From positions 62,001 through 126,000 of the forward strand of contig JADIIX010000025.1 in assembly GCA_027604505.1 (NCBI GenBank): DNA of 64,000 bases, given 5' to 3'. Source of the stretch: Gonapodya sp. JEL0774. Taxonomy: Eukaryota; Monoblepharomycota; Monoblepharidomycetes; Monoblepharidales; Gonapodyaceae. Under the pieces are notes generated by a model that was given only the letters and a program-made list of their open reading frames with translations, was not told where the DNA came from and searched no databases. The position numbers and the translations under genes were made by a program. Shown one piece after another: positions 11,010-21,599 of the stretch (its first letter is position 1; every line of letters starts with the position of its first letter).

Positions 11010-12844
11010 TTAGCAACTCACTGGCTCAAGGAGTCAAGCACGTGCCTCATTTTCGTCGGATATTGACTTTGATCGAATCTCCGATACTTTGAAGGTTGAT
11101 ATATGTGAACTCACCCATTGTACTTCGACTCCCAAATCTTCTCCCCACCTCAATACCATTCTTGCATCTCTCAAGAAACCCCTGGCCACGAAAACCGCGT
11201 CGCACATCTCTTCTTGTGAAAGCCGTTCAGCCTGGTTCCCGTCAGTGATCATCCCTACAGGCGCTGTCAGCAGACCAGGGACTTCCCGGCATACTGGAGC
11301 CGCAAACTCGGCATTATATCCTGGTGAATGGGACACGCGCTGCTTTGTAGAATTGCCCCCGGAAGAGCAGTCGAGAAGGTCCACACCGAGTTTGTGAAGC
11401 TGGTGGAACGTGGCAGTGATTGAACCGTGAGAATCGGAGTGAAGCCCTGTGCCGCACCTACCTCCCTGGCCACTCTCACCGTCTGTTCGACTTCCGATCC
11501 ATCCGGATCCGTACTTTCAAACTAGTCGGTGCAGGAGAGGCGCACAAAAAGCGGCTTGCCTTGGGGCCACACATCGCGGACCGCCTTCGTAATACGGTAA
11601 AGAAGACGCGCACGGTTATCGAGGGAGCCGCCCTACCACGAAAAATCCGATCAGTGCCAAGAATTTGGATTGTATAGAGACTTTCTGAGAAACGTACTAT
11701 TCATCCGTCCGTTTGTTGCTGTGGCCGGACAGAAAGTTGTGGATCAAGTATCCATCTGTTGTTGCGGTTAGAACTTCGATGCATACTGTCGCGCATCATG
11801 CACTGACGTGCGCCATGAGTCTCCAAAACATCGAAACCGGCCCTGTCTGCCCTTGTCGCTGCCTCTGTGAAGGCTTGGACGATGGTATCGAGGTCGTCTT
11901 TTGAGGCCTCTCGGGGCACGCCCGTTTTGTCCGAGTACGCGACAGCAGAAGGTCCTACAATGTCACCAGGCCTTTGCGGAGATATTGGCGCGTACAGACT
12001 AGGTCAGGGTTCAGGCGATTCCCTGAGGAAGTCTCAGAGTACAGTCCTCACCAACCCCCTTTTTCGGCACATGTTTCTGGCCCTTCACCATAGAACGGAC
12101 TCAAGCAGCTTGATTTTCTCCCTGCATGCGAGATCTGCGGTCCAACTGCGCATCCTTGAGACCTGACAAAGGAAGCTACTTGACGGAGAGCGGTGACGTG
12201 GGAAACCAACCATATGCCGGAGTCAGAAGGAGTGATCCGGCCTTCTGAAAACACAGCTGTGAATTAGATACCGATATCAGACTTTTGCGCTGTGCTGATA
12301 GAACTGCATTCACAGGGCTCGCCTCGCAAGTAACTTCGATCATCACAAGCCCCGCACCTCTTGCCGCGAATGACCCTGCGAAGTACAAAGCACGCAAGTT
12401 GAGCTCAAATACTGTTATTTGCTGTAGTCAATCCGCGCACCAGCGTTTTGTAGATGCCAAGAGTTCAAGAAGCCTGACGTCACCAGCATCAAATCACAAT
12501 CATGTCATTCAGTATCCCAAATTCAGCAGACGGAGACTGTGAGCAAACCCACCGTTCTCACTCGAGTACTGACACATCGGGCTCTGCACCAACAAGAAGT
12601 GTTTAGAGGAATGAAAGACATTTGCACGGCCACGATCAACAGGAAACTCACAACCCAGATCCTGTTCTTGAACACCACCCCTTTTATCGTCAGAGGCTCA
12701 AAACTCTTTTTTTTTCTCGCTCTCAGCAGCTGATCCAGATGATATGAATTTGAGAACCTGAAGCGTTGGGACTGGAGCCAGCAGGACTGCAGCCAACCCC
12801 GCCGAAGGAAACATGTTGGTGGGCGTGACGCCGGTCGCGTCCAT
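11010..12844 (-). pseudogene. Old-yellow-enzyme (NADH:flavin oxidoreductase), decayed
   Basis: The exons resemble the YqjM class of old yellow enzymes: FEPLTIKGVVFKNRI, SPMCQYS, RGAGLVMIEVT, EGRITPSDSGIW, GPQISHAGRKSS, VGPSAVAYSDK, GFDVLETHGA, GYLIHNFLSGHSNKRTDE, GGSLDNRARLLYRITKAV, LFVRLSCTD, LGVDLLDCSSGGN, APVGMITDGNQAE, VARGFLRD. Living members are FMN enzymes that reduce activated alkenes. Several lesions are visible. A run of nine A (12707-12715 on the plus strand) puts MDATGVTPTN and FEPLTIKG in different frames. At the DEY-GGS site the splice (11698/11632) leaves no base to complete Tyr and gives TAG. The codon after SCTD, normally Trp, is TAG (11524-11522). One intron (12327-12257) needs a GC donor. 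The C-terminus is short (VQWPVSC). Sequencing error could explain one lesion but hardly all. Confidence 0.75.
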
Positions 12845-13043
12845 ATTAAGAGAAGATGAGATACTGCGAGATAACATAGGCGAAAATGCGTTTTGAAATG
12901 AACTTTTTCCTCGGATTGGAAACGGCTATTAGTACCGTGCACCATCCACTTCCATACAACTCCGGATCTGATGACCACAACATAATAATTCACAATCCCA
13001 ACACAGCGCAGCCAACGTATGTAGCGTGGGCGCTCTTTACATC

Positions 13044-14445
13044 ATGGAAACTCTTCCGCTAGAAATCCTGCACCGTATTCTTCGGTTTCTTCCGCCGAAA
13101 ACTTTCTATTCGGTCATACCCCGACTCTCCCGAAGCTTGTACAGCGCTTCCCTGGACGCCATACCCGGATGCGCAGGAAACGATGTCGCAGTAGCGTGCT
13201 ATGTCATTGTGCACGTCGTCGGAACGGCGGACGAGGATTTTGCTGACCCGTATATGTTCAGGCCACCGGACCGGTTCATTGGCACACAACACGCATCAGG
13301 AGACTCCATATGGACTTGTCTTTCACTCTCAATTCGTATTAAATCGAAGTGGGAGAGTGGAGCGGACTTACTTTTCCGCATCAAAGCGCAAGCGTTGCGC
13401 GGTGTACTCCGTTGGAACCCCAAGTGCGCTTGTATCGAAGACCGCTTGCGACGATCGTTGTAGCGGAAGTCGCCCCAACGGACGTCGGAGACGAGATTAG
13501 ACCCCTTCAACCGCTGCTAGAGTTTACAAGGAAGAACAAGGTCCCCAATTTTAATCTCACCTACATGGCTGGAGGATGGACATTACTACAGAACTTTCAA
13601 AATAGCTTGGCGATGGATTCAGTGACACGAGTTACTGGTCCCTATACTGTGCAGGACGCTCAAGAGTGTACGAGGTTGATTCGAACCACCTTGGCGAGCT
13701 TTCCGTCCCTAACCGCTCTTTCTGGCCACTGTTATTTCCCGTTCGGGAGTCGCTTCTTCCAGGAAGCAATAATTGAGGGACGGTTAGCGATATCGGAGAC
13801 TCAGCGGGCTCGTATTTCTTCACTCATGCTCTACACCCTGCATCCCCCACCTCCGTTCCCACCTCCGCCCGAACACGATATTCAGTTACGAGAGTCCTTT
13901 TTCCAAGCCCCTCTTATGTTCCCAAGTCTGCGAGAGCTTGGAATCCTCCCTTTGGTGTTTGCCCAGGACGGCCCACCACGCTGTTGCCAGGGAGTGCGTC
14001 ATGTCAGCCTTTGGCCACTGTTCGAATATTCCACGTACAGATTCCCATCGCAAATGATTATGGCTCCTCGGACTCTGAAGTTGACGTCAGACTCATCGCA
14101 AAAGATCTCATGCGACTGCTTCCTTCACTGAGACGCCTTGTCGTCAATCTCACTTTCCACTACTACAATATAGTCAACCACCTGGGAAGACTGCGGAATT
14201 TGCTGGATTGCCTGCTTAAAGAGGCACCTGCTAGATGCGTTGTGCAATTGGCTGCCCCGCCTGATGTTGTCAGCGCTTTGAGGGTGGTACCGGCAATGGC
14301 CCCGCCACCAGGACGTAGATTTGGGGTGGATCCCAAAAAGTTGAGGGCAAAGTGTTGGGGGTGGGATGGAACTTCGGAAGTGACAAAGGTGGCTGTGGGA
14401 CCGAAGAGAATTAACACTGAACAGGTCATAACGGATCTGAATTGA
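13044..14445 (+). CDS. F-box-like protein
   Basis: The N-terminus METLPLEILHRILRFLPPK then FYSVIPRLSRSLYSASL is a typical F-box, the motif that binds SKP1 in SCF ubiquitin ligases. The C-terminal part is probably the substrate receptor. It has leucine-rich segments (MFPSLRELGILPLVF, LMRLLPSLRRLVVNL) but no clear LRR or WD pattern. Proposed exons: 13044-13335, 13425-13993, 14041-14445, giving 421 aa. The second intron (47 nt, GTGCGT to GTACAG) is convincing. The first (89 nt, donor GTATTA) is inferred from a frame change near 13400. A one-base frameshift is the alternative, which would make this a damaged gene. The start at 13044 is the ATG directly before the F-box. Confidence 0.7.
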
Positions 14446-14924
14446 GGAGTAACGTCCGCATATATACAATTGCATAGAAACGTATTCAAACATCCAATGA
14501 CTATAGTGCGGCTATTTTGATACCCCATTTCCATTGTGACAAATGCGGGAAGGGGGGGGGAGGGAGGGGTGGCGTGACGCTTGATCCTTCCGTCATCATG
14601 AAGATTGACGGTGGACAACAATGCATGGTATATCTCTAGTGGCCTACAATGTGCTTGCTAAATCATGCAGATACTGCAAAATTGAATGAGCAAGAAATGG
14701 CGCTGTAATAGTCAGTATATGATTCAATTCGTCCGCCATCAAAAACCTTTTTGCCGAGCTCAAGCACTCTTTGGCGCTAAGGCAAGCGATATAATTATTT
14801 TGAATTTGAAAAGATCGAAGCGTCTGAGTGCGATCTCCTTGCAAGTTGTGGTGAGTCCTCAGCCGCAAAACAGGACATGGGCCTTGTCCTTTCCCCAAAC
14901 CCGCCAATTTTGGAAATCGCATGA
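14446..14924. other. Intergenic
   Basis: About 480 nt between two plus-strand genes. It contains a G-rich run (near 14552-14568) and no recognisable gene. Confidence 0.4.
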
Positions 14925-16011
14925 ATGCCCCCTCCCCGTGGTCGAAACACCGTTTACGATGCGCAGTCATGGCCGTCTGCTGACTCCCGCGATTTAACTG
15001 CCAGCAACTGGAGCTACCGACTGGTGGATCGCCAGACAGGACGGGGATCGATTCCCCCGCCCCTCCGAGACCAGAAGAGAGATTACAGAGATCGAGCGAG
15101 AGATAGGGAGAGGGAAAAAGACGTGTATGGCGGGGGATTGTCTGGGATAGAAGAACTGGAAAGGGGTCGAGAACCAAAGGCGGGGTTATCGAAACTTACC
15201 ATTTTCGGGATTGTTGGTGAGTGATGCCAACGCTTTATGCGATCACTCAACTAAGGGCCTTGCCATCTCTAGTCTTCTCTATCGTGGGCGTTGTGGTCAT
15301 TATCGTTGGCTTCGTCGTCGTCCTCAAACCATCAGGAGACTCCTCTACGACAAATGTCGCTGCATTACAACTTGGCGCGCAATCGCAGTCATCGTCGTCC
15401 ACACGAACAACAACGACACCCCGAACAACGTTAGTGGCGTCGTCGTCGTCAACAATACCAGCCGGTACTCTGAAGTACCTCAACACAATTGCGTAAGTGG
15501 CGTACTCTGTCCATACGACTACTTGCCGTACGCACATCAAATATTGCAACTGCTTTTCAGCAACCCTGGTGCCTATTCATCTCCAACGTTTGCCGCTCCC
15601 ACCTCTGCCTCCGCGACCCGCACTGCAACCGTTTCTCGAACTGCTGCTACACTCTCCGCTAGTGGCACAGCCAACGGAGTCGAGGGTGACCTCACCGGGG
15701 TTGCTCTGCAACGTTGCCTTCAAAACCTTAGTTGGACACCCTATCCTTTCCAGGCTCCCTTTTCTAATGTCGTGGACGGCTCAGACGTCACGGATGTTGC
15801 ATACTGCAGAACCGACGCGGCGGGTCCGTGCGGACAAGGCATCTACAACGGGAGTGTCACAAACTGTTCACTCACATTTGAATCTATTTGTTACTACAAC
15901 AAGGCGATGGGACAGTTTGTTCAGTCAACTATTTACACCGGCGAAAATCCTCCCGCCAGGTACTTCAACTGCGGGCAGGAGGAGTGCGGGGCGACGGCAA
16001 ATTGCGAATGA
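14925..16011 (+). CDS. Type II single-pass membrane protein, secreted Cys-bearing domain
   Basis: Three exons (14925-15216, 15273-15492, 15561-16011) give 320 aa. The first ~90 residues are a charged cytoplasmic region (RDQKRDYRDRARDREREK). One strong TM segment follows (KLTIFGIVVFSIVGVVVIIV then GFVVVL), then a Ser/Thr-rich stalk and a C-terminal domain of about 120 residues. That domain has repeated Cys and aromatic residues (LQRCLQNLSWTPYPFQAPF, TDAAGPCGQGIYNGSVTNC, FESICYYNKAMGQF, YFNCGQEECGATANCE). The topology suggests a type II surface protein with an external disulfide-bonded domain. No named family is recognised. Both introns have GTGAGT or GTAAGT donors and keep frame, so the coding call is firm. 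Confidence 0.75.
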
Positions 16012-16751
16012 ATGAGATTATGAAGCAATGGAGGCACTAGTGTAGTATCTCCATATTCTTTATGTAATGTTGAATGATTGGCGTCACTTGGACAGCACCT
16101 TGCGCGGGCAGAACCGACCGACCGATCATCTGCCGGGGCGTAGCACATGGTCTACAGAGCGCAAACACATTGCAGATGTACAGTCGGGGGTCATCTGCTA
16201 TTGCGACATTTGGCTCTCTTAATCAAAGAGTGGATCGTATTCCTACACGCCTGAACATAGAAACTCCTTACGGTCGACGTAAACAATCCAGGGTAAGTCG
16301 CAAGTAATGTGATACAAAAGGTTTTGTAATGACGGACATACATTCAAGCAAATAGTCCAGCGTTCGGTGCTGGCAAACTATGTAATCTGCACCAACAGCA
16401 CAGCGTCCGATCTGCTCACCTCATCGCCGAGGCGTTTCACCTTCTCAGTAGCAGTAAGCTTACAGGAGGGCAGATATCGGCCATGCGGTGGAACATGTTA
16501 CCAAACAGCAACAACAGCGGATTAGTATCTCGTTCATAAAAAGTTTTGAGTGAAGGATTCAAAAGTGAATAAGTGTGAGGACCCAACTATCCTGGGAGAT
16601 CAGATTAGTCTAATGGTTTTAGGTGTGATTTCATTATAGTTGAATTGGTTCTGGAATGTTCCCATTAACGGTTTTCCTCTCCGAGTTATCGTCGCTTCTT
16701 TAGGTGCAAAGGGGCGATTATGGATGGTGCGGCTTTGACCTCAATCCTCTA
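16012..16751. other. Convergent intergenic region
   Basis: 740 nt between the 3' ends of two genes. Short AT-rich patches; no open frame with coding character and no RNA gene seen. Confidence 0.45.
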
Positions 16752-19375
16752 TCAGGTTTGGACAGATCTATCGCTTTTTACTTGGCGAATCCGGATACTG
16801 AGACCGTCGGTATCGATCCTGGACTTTTCGTTGTGCGTCTCGACGGCGCTGTCCCTCTTGCTCTCAACATCTTGAGACGTGGTAGGAAGTGAAGGAAGCA
16901 AGGTGAGGTGTGTTTGGGTGTCGGACTCTCGATGATCTTCTTCTTCCAGGCTCACAATCCTCAAGTGGTCCGGGGCAGACTTGTTGCGCTCGGAAACCCG
17001 CACTTCGTTTGTAGTCACTTCTAGATGTGATGATACGTGGTTGTCTGCATCATGTACCAATACGGACGGCGGTACCTCAATAACGCCAGTGGCCAGACTG
17101 ATGGAGACATTGTCGTCTGTTGGTCCGCGCTCGAAAACATTTTTTTCGGATCCGGAACTTCTGGATATGCTTCTGGCGTCAAGTTGCACCTCAGTCAATC
17201 CCAACTCATGGGTCGTCGCGCGCGACAAAGTCGGTGGGTTCGATCCTTCTGAGCGTGTTCTGTCAAGCGATTCTCCGAGGATCGACTCGGAAGGATGTAG
17301 TTGTGGTCGCGTGAGTTCCACCGCCTTTCTTCCTCCGACGTGTCCAGGAAAAACTACATCCCCAATATCTGTGGATGATGGAGTGACTGGAAAACCTCCA
17401 CTCAGGGAAGAATCGCTTCGCAGATGCGAAGGTGATTGAGCGGAATCGTCTGCGCCTGGAGGAGCCACAGGGTGCCACCGACGCCTTCCCGTTCCTCTTG
17501 CTAAGCTACTGAAAGACAGTCTGGGTACATCGGTGGCGGTTCGGTCCCGACTCCCCCTCGAAGGCAAGGAGGTGGTCCATCGAGCGAAAATACCTGACGC
17601 CTCACCGTCAAACAGCGATGGAGTGGAAGGGCGGTCCCGGAGCGAAGGCGCAGATAAAGTTGCGGCACGGGCGGTTGTTGTGCTTCGGCGGGATGTTTTG
17701 AAGAGACTGGCGAAAGACTGGAATGATCCCGCAATTGTTTGATCGCTGGTTGCGCTACCCGCCCGACGGAAGAAAGGCCAGAAAGTAAGACGACTAACGG
17801 CTGGTGATGGATTGCTGGAACTCGACAGTGTTTCCTCGGTGTGCTCAGATGATCCGATATGAGCGACACCTTCGTCGTTCAGGGTGATAACGGGAATGGG
17901 CGACCGCAATTGGACAACTGGAGACTCGAGTGGTTCCGGGCCGCCAAATATTCCAGTGTTCCGCCGTGAGATCGCGGGTGACAGCTCCTGCTCTGAGACA
18001 CTCGCGTGCGATTCTGGAAGCCGGAACACCGGCCAGGAGCGGGGACGAAAGTCCGTTGGCTGCGAGAGAACTTTCTAAATGTACATTCATCGCAGCGCAA
18101 AACTAGCAATACACTACCTTATAATCCGAAAGACAGGCGAGGTGGAAATAGCCGTACTTGTTGGTGGCCAGGTTTCTGCCCTGGAAGGGGAAGATTGAAA
18201 ATTTCGATTTGCTCGGGCACAATGGAGGCAAAGTGCTGTGTTTCTGCATGAAAACTCACGAAAGCTCTCCCGTCAGGATATTTGCGAACACAAAACACTC
18301 TCTGTCCATACTTTAGTCTTAGAGCCTCCAAACGGTCCTCCCTGTACCACTGAGGATCCTTGGATACAATCATATCCTTGGCGACTATTGTTCCACCGTC
18401 TGTGGTGGGGACGGCCTCGTCGCGGGCGGTGGCAAGGGCAGCTTGAGTCACGAGGTGGTTCTCGAGCAGTTCGACAAAGTGCCGCTCTGGTAGTGCAGAA
18501 GCCAGCCTCAATACTTGGTCCGTGATTGGAGCGCCGTGCTCAATAAGTGCTCGCACGATGCCGATATTGGGGGTAATGCGGACGAGCCGAGAGCATTCAT
18601 CCAGTCCTGATGGGTTGTCCACAACCACAGTAGCGCCAGGGAGGTTCACTCGGATGAAACCACGGTCCGCCATGTTTTGCAGACTAGGCTCTCGCTTGAC
18701 CAAGCGAGAAAGAGTACCCGCAATTCCATCAGTGACGTCCGTTTGGTCTGTAACGTCACCCCCACGCCCAAGGGCAAGCGCTAAGGGGCACGAATACTCG
18801 TAGCGGATAGGCCACCTCTTCGTATCCCATTCATGTTGTGTCCATGGCTTGGTGCTCCTTTTCCAGCCGGGAATGCTCCATTCTTCTCTCCCAGTCACCA
18901 CGGCGCCATGTTGAAGCAAACACCGTACGGTGTCTTCCCTACCCGCAATGATGGCCGCCGCAAGCGCGCTTTCGCAATTTTTCTCGTCTGCAATAGCCTT
19001 CGTTCCATTTTTGGTTCCATCGCCGACGCGGCAGACAATTGTTGCTTGTTTCCACGCTTTCGCCGGTTGAGCGCCCGTTCGTATCAACACCCGCATTGAC
19101 GAAAGTGAGCCCGACTCGGCAGCCTGTACGAGGTCGCGGTCCAGAGCATGGGATGGAGGCGAGTGACTGTTGGCGGCGCCCATAGTCTGCTTGGGTGTTT
19201 CAAGTGTGCGCTTCGGCCCCAAGCAGCGGCCCAGCCAACTTTGCACCCCGCCCAACGTGTTCACGCTTGAAGATTTGCGGAGGGTTGCAAGGAGTAGTGA
19301 GCTGAGGGGTTTCGAGGTTCCAAGAGCAGTTTCGCTTGATCCGGACACGTTCTCACTTGAGAAGGATCTTCTCAC
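16752..19375 (-). CDS. Ankyrin-repeat-like protein with long Ser-rich tail
   Basis: Two exons (19375-18158 and 18074-16752, phase 0) give 846 aa. Exon 1 read straight through would stop at 18119. Using the GTACGG donor at 18157 continues the frame into the second long open exon. Residues ~75-330 show degenerate ankyrin units: DRDLVQAAESGSLSSMRVLI, ALAAAIIAGREDTVRCLLQH then GA, and PNIGIVRALIEHGAPITD. A compact segment follows (RLKYGQRVFCVRKYPDGRAF). The last ~430 residues are Ser/Thr/Pro-rich and probably disordered, with many potential phosphorylation sites. A role in protein binding or signalling is likely from the ankyrin part. No catalytic domain is seen. Confidence 0.72.
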
Positions 19376-19714
19376 CCCAACGGTGAGAGTTCGGGCTGAT
19401 TGTTGAGCATTGCAGCTGGCAGATCAAAACTAATGTAATGATTTTCTGCCTCCTCAGTTTAAGAACAAGAGACCTCAGCTCAAAAAGCATTATTACGGAA
19501 TAATACAGGGTGAGGGCTTCGGCATTCTCGACTGTTCGCCACGAGTGCAGCAAATCAAATATTGTTGTGTATCCCCAGAGCTTTATTCTGCCAATCGTGA
19601 CTGAATGGAGTACGTCTGCATTTTCTCACGATTCCATTTAACTCTGTTACCGCTTCGTTTTAGCATGCTGTAGCGGTATTGTTGTTGAACAAAAGATCAA
19701 TTCAATCAAATTGG
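19376..19714. other. Intergenic
   Basis: 339 nt between the start of the ankyrin-like gene and the end of the Nudix gene, both on the minus strand. AT-rich; probably the promoter of the ankyrin-like gene. Nothing else is seen. Confidence 0.4.
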
Positions 19715-21182
19715 CTACACTTTTGCCTTCTTTCCTGCCCCTCCGAACAAGCCCAAACCCTGCTTCATTTCCCTTTCTCTCCTCTTTTTTTCATCGTCCG
19801 CAAACGTCTCTCCTTTCTTCTTCAAAGCATCCACACGTGCACGCATTGCGAGGTACATACTCTCGGTAGCGACAAAGGCGCCGAAGGTGGAGTATGGGAG
19901 CAAGCTATCGCCACCAGTGAAAACGGATGCGAGATGGACCAGGATGTGGGCGGTAAGACCGAACTGGAGTGAGAACGAGTTAGGAAATGTTGGTGGTGTT
20001 GTAGATGATTCGAATAACTCAAGTGGAAGCTAGTGAAAGGAAAGTCTTACCGTGATATGACCAGTTGGTAAGTCAAACGCATGTCGGGCGGGCGAATTTT
20101 CCGTTTTCTCAGTTCGGTCTTCCGTGCGCGAGAGATTGTACTTGGTTGGACACCATCTCGAGAACTGGGATAAGTCAACAACATAAATAGATACTCACGC
20201 CGTTTGGCATCGAATAAGGTTGAAAGAGGAGCATAGAAAACTGTAGTGAGTAATATCGGAGGGTGCAGTCAGTGAGTGGTAGCAGTATTCAGGGTTGAAA
20301 GAGAGGTCACCCACTGTGGTCAACCTCCCGCTCGTTTATAGTCGGTACAAATTCCAGCTGTTTGTTTGGAGTTTTGGTTGGAGGGATGAACGCAACAATG
20401 GGAGTGACGAGAAGTGCCTGTAACAAGGAGGCTGGGTGAACCAGAGATCACACAAGCGGGGCCTCCCGGGTCTGTAGTTCACATTTCTGCTCATGAAGCC
20501 AGTAAGCCGAGTGACAAGTTCGATTTGGTCAGAACGGAGTCCAATCTCCTCATGGGCTTCTCTGTGACGTGTTGAAGACCGAAGATGAACCATTGCTCGA
20601 TCACAAGAAGAGCAATCGTATAGAAGCGCACCGAACTGCAGTAAATGTGGGATCTGGATCTTGCGCTTCCATTCTACCTCCTGGTAGTGCAACCTTGAAA
20701 TCGAATCCGTTGTTAGCCCAATTGAATGGTCTTGGCACTTCGGATCCGATGAGGGGGGACTCCGGTATTGAAACCTACTTCATCGGGGAAGCTTTTGATC
20801 CTCTTGGATCGCACGGTAAAGAGTATGTCGATTTCGCCAGCTGCAAGTTTGGCGGAAGTACAATCAAGACTCAGTCGGCTCGCAGGTCCCGGTTTCAGCG
20901 TTCTGTCCAGCGATTCGTGCAAGCACTACAAAAATCCGATTGAAGCTCACTTTGCTCATTCACACAGAGTGGTACTAGGACACTGGCTCTCGTGTTCTTG
21001 TCTTTCGCCCACGAATCCTGGTCAGTCTCTGGTTTATACTCAAGCAATCGCCTGATTCCGGTTCCCGCAAATTCAACCTTCCCAGACTGAAGAAGCCGCA
21101 ATGCCGGGGAAGATGAGGATTGCTGAGAAAATATTCGCGACGTGTAGGTGCCTCGGGGAGCGGTCGTTAGAGATATTGACAT
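19715..21182 (-). CDS. Nudix hydrolase, CoA diphosphatase type (NUDT7/PCD1-like)
   Basis: Eight short exons (21182-20951, 20840-20779, 20693-20632, 20561-20483, 20417-20315, 20240-20199, 20118-20051, 19963-19715) join in frame to 298 aa. The Nudix region reads RASVLVPLCVNEQ, ILFTVRSKRIKSFPDEVALP, GGRME, then AVREAHEEIGL (the RExxEExG core that binds metal), and INEREVDH. The family C-terminal motif FGLTAHILVHLA corresponds to the usual WGLTA. This matches peroxisomal or mitochondrial enzymes that split CoA and its derivatives into 3',5'-ADP and phosphopantetheine. The C-terminus is Lys-rich (FGGAGKKAKV) with no clear SKL signal. The ATG at 21182 is chosen because an upstream in-frame ATG overlaps a TATAAA box. 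Confidence 0.85.
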
Positions 21183-21599
21183 TGTGGTGGATAAATGAAC
21201 ATCACGGGTGTCATGGGTTGGTGCTGCTTGATCAAACATGAACATTTATAGAGTATCGCACGAGACTCATTGTAACAAGCACAGAGTTGCATAGCCGGAT
21301 ACCTAATACATCGACGGTGGCTATTGAATAAAGATTTTCAAGATTCTCGTTTGAGATTGGAAGGTTCCGAAGCTGCGGCACTTTTATCCGGCAAGTTAAT
21401 GTAAAAGCACTCATCCTTTGGGCACCGAACAATCACATAAGTCTCATTTACAAATCAAATTATTTCCTGGTGGTATGAGAATTTGGTTAATAATTCGAGC
21501 TCCTCCAGAGGTGCCATGCTCTGTGCTGTAACGGGGGGCGGCAAGAGGTATCGTGTCATGTGACATGCCCAGACGCCATCTTCGCTACCAGACCAAAGT
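21183..21599. other. Divergent promoter region
   Basis: 417 nt between the starts of the Nudix gene (minus) and a Ser-rich protein gene (plus). It contains a TATAAA box on the minus strand. Confidence 0.45.
21245..21250 (-). promoter_or_regulatory. TATA-box-like element of the Nudix gene
   Basis: TATAAA on the minus strand, 63 nt upstream of the chosen ATG at 21182. It also overlaps an in-frame ATG, which argues against that upstream ATG as the start. Confidence 0.4.

Noticed and set aside
16981-17439. Plus-strand open frame of 152 codons
   Set aside because: Antisense of the Ser-rich tail of the ankyrin-like gene; a typical shadow of low-complexity coding sequence.
19715-20240. A separate small membrane protein gene
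   Set aside because: A short frame looked complete, but with an 80-nt intron (20198-20119) it becomes the C-terminal part of the Nudix protein, including the FGLTA motif.
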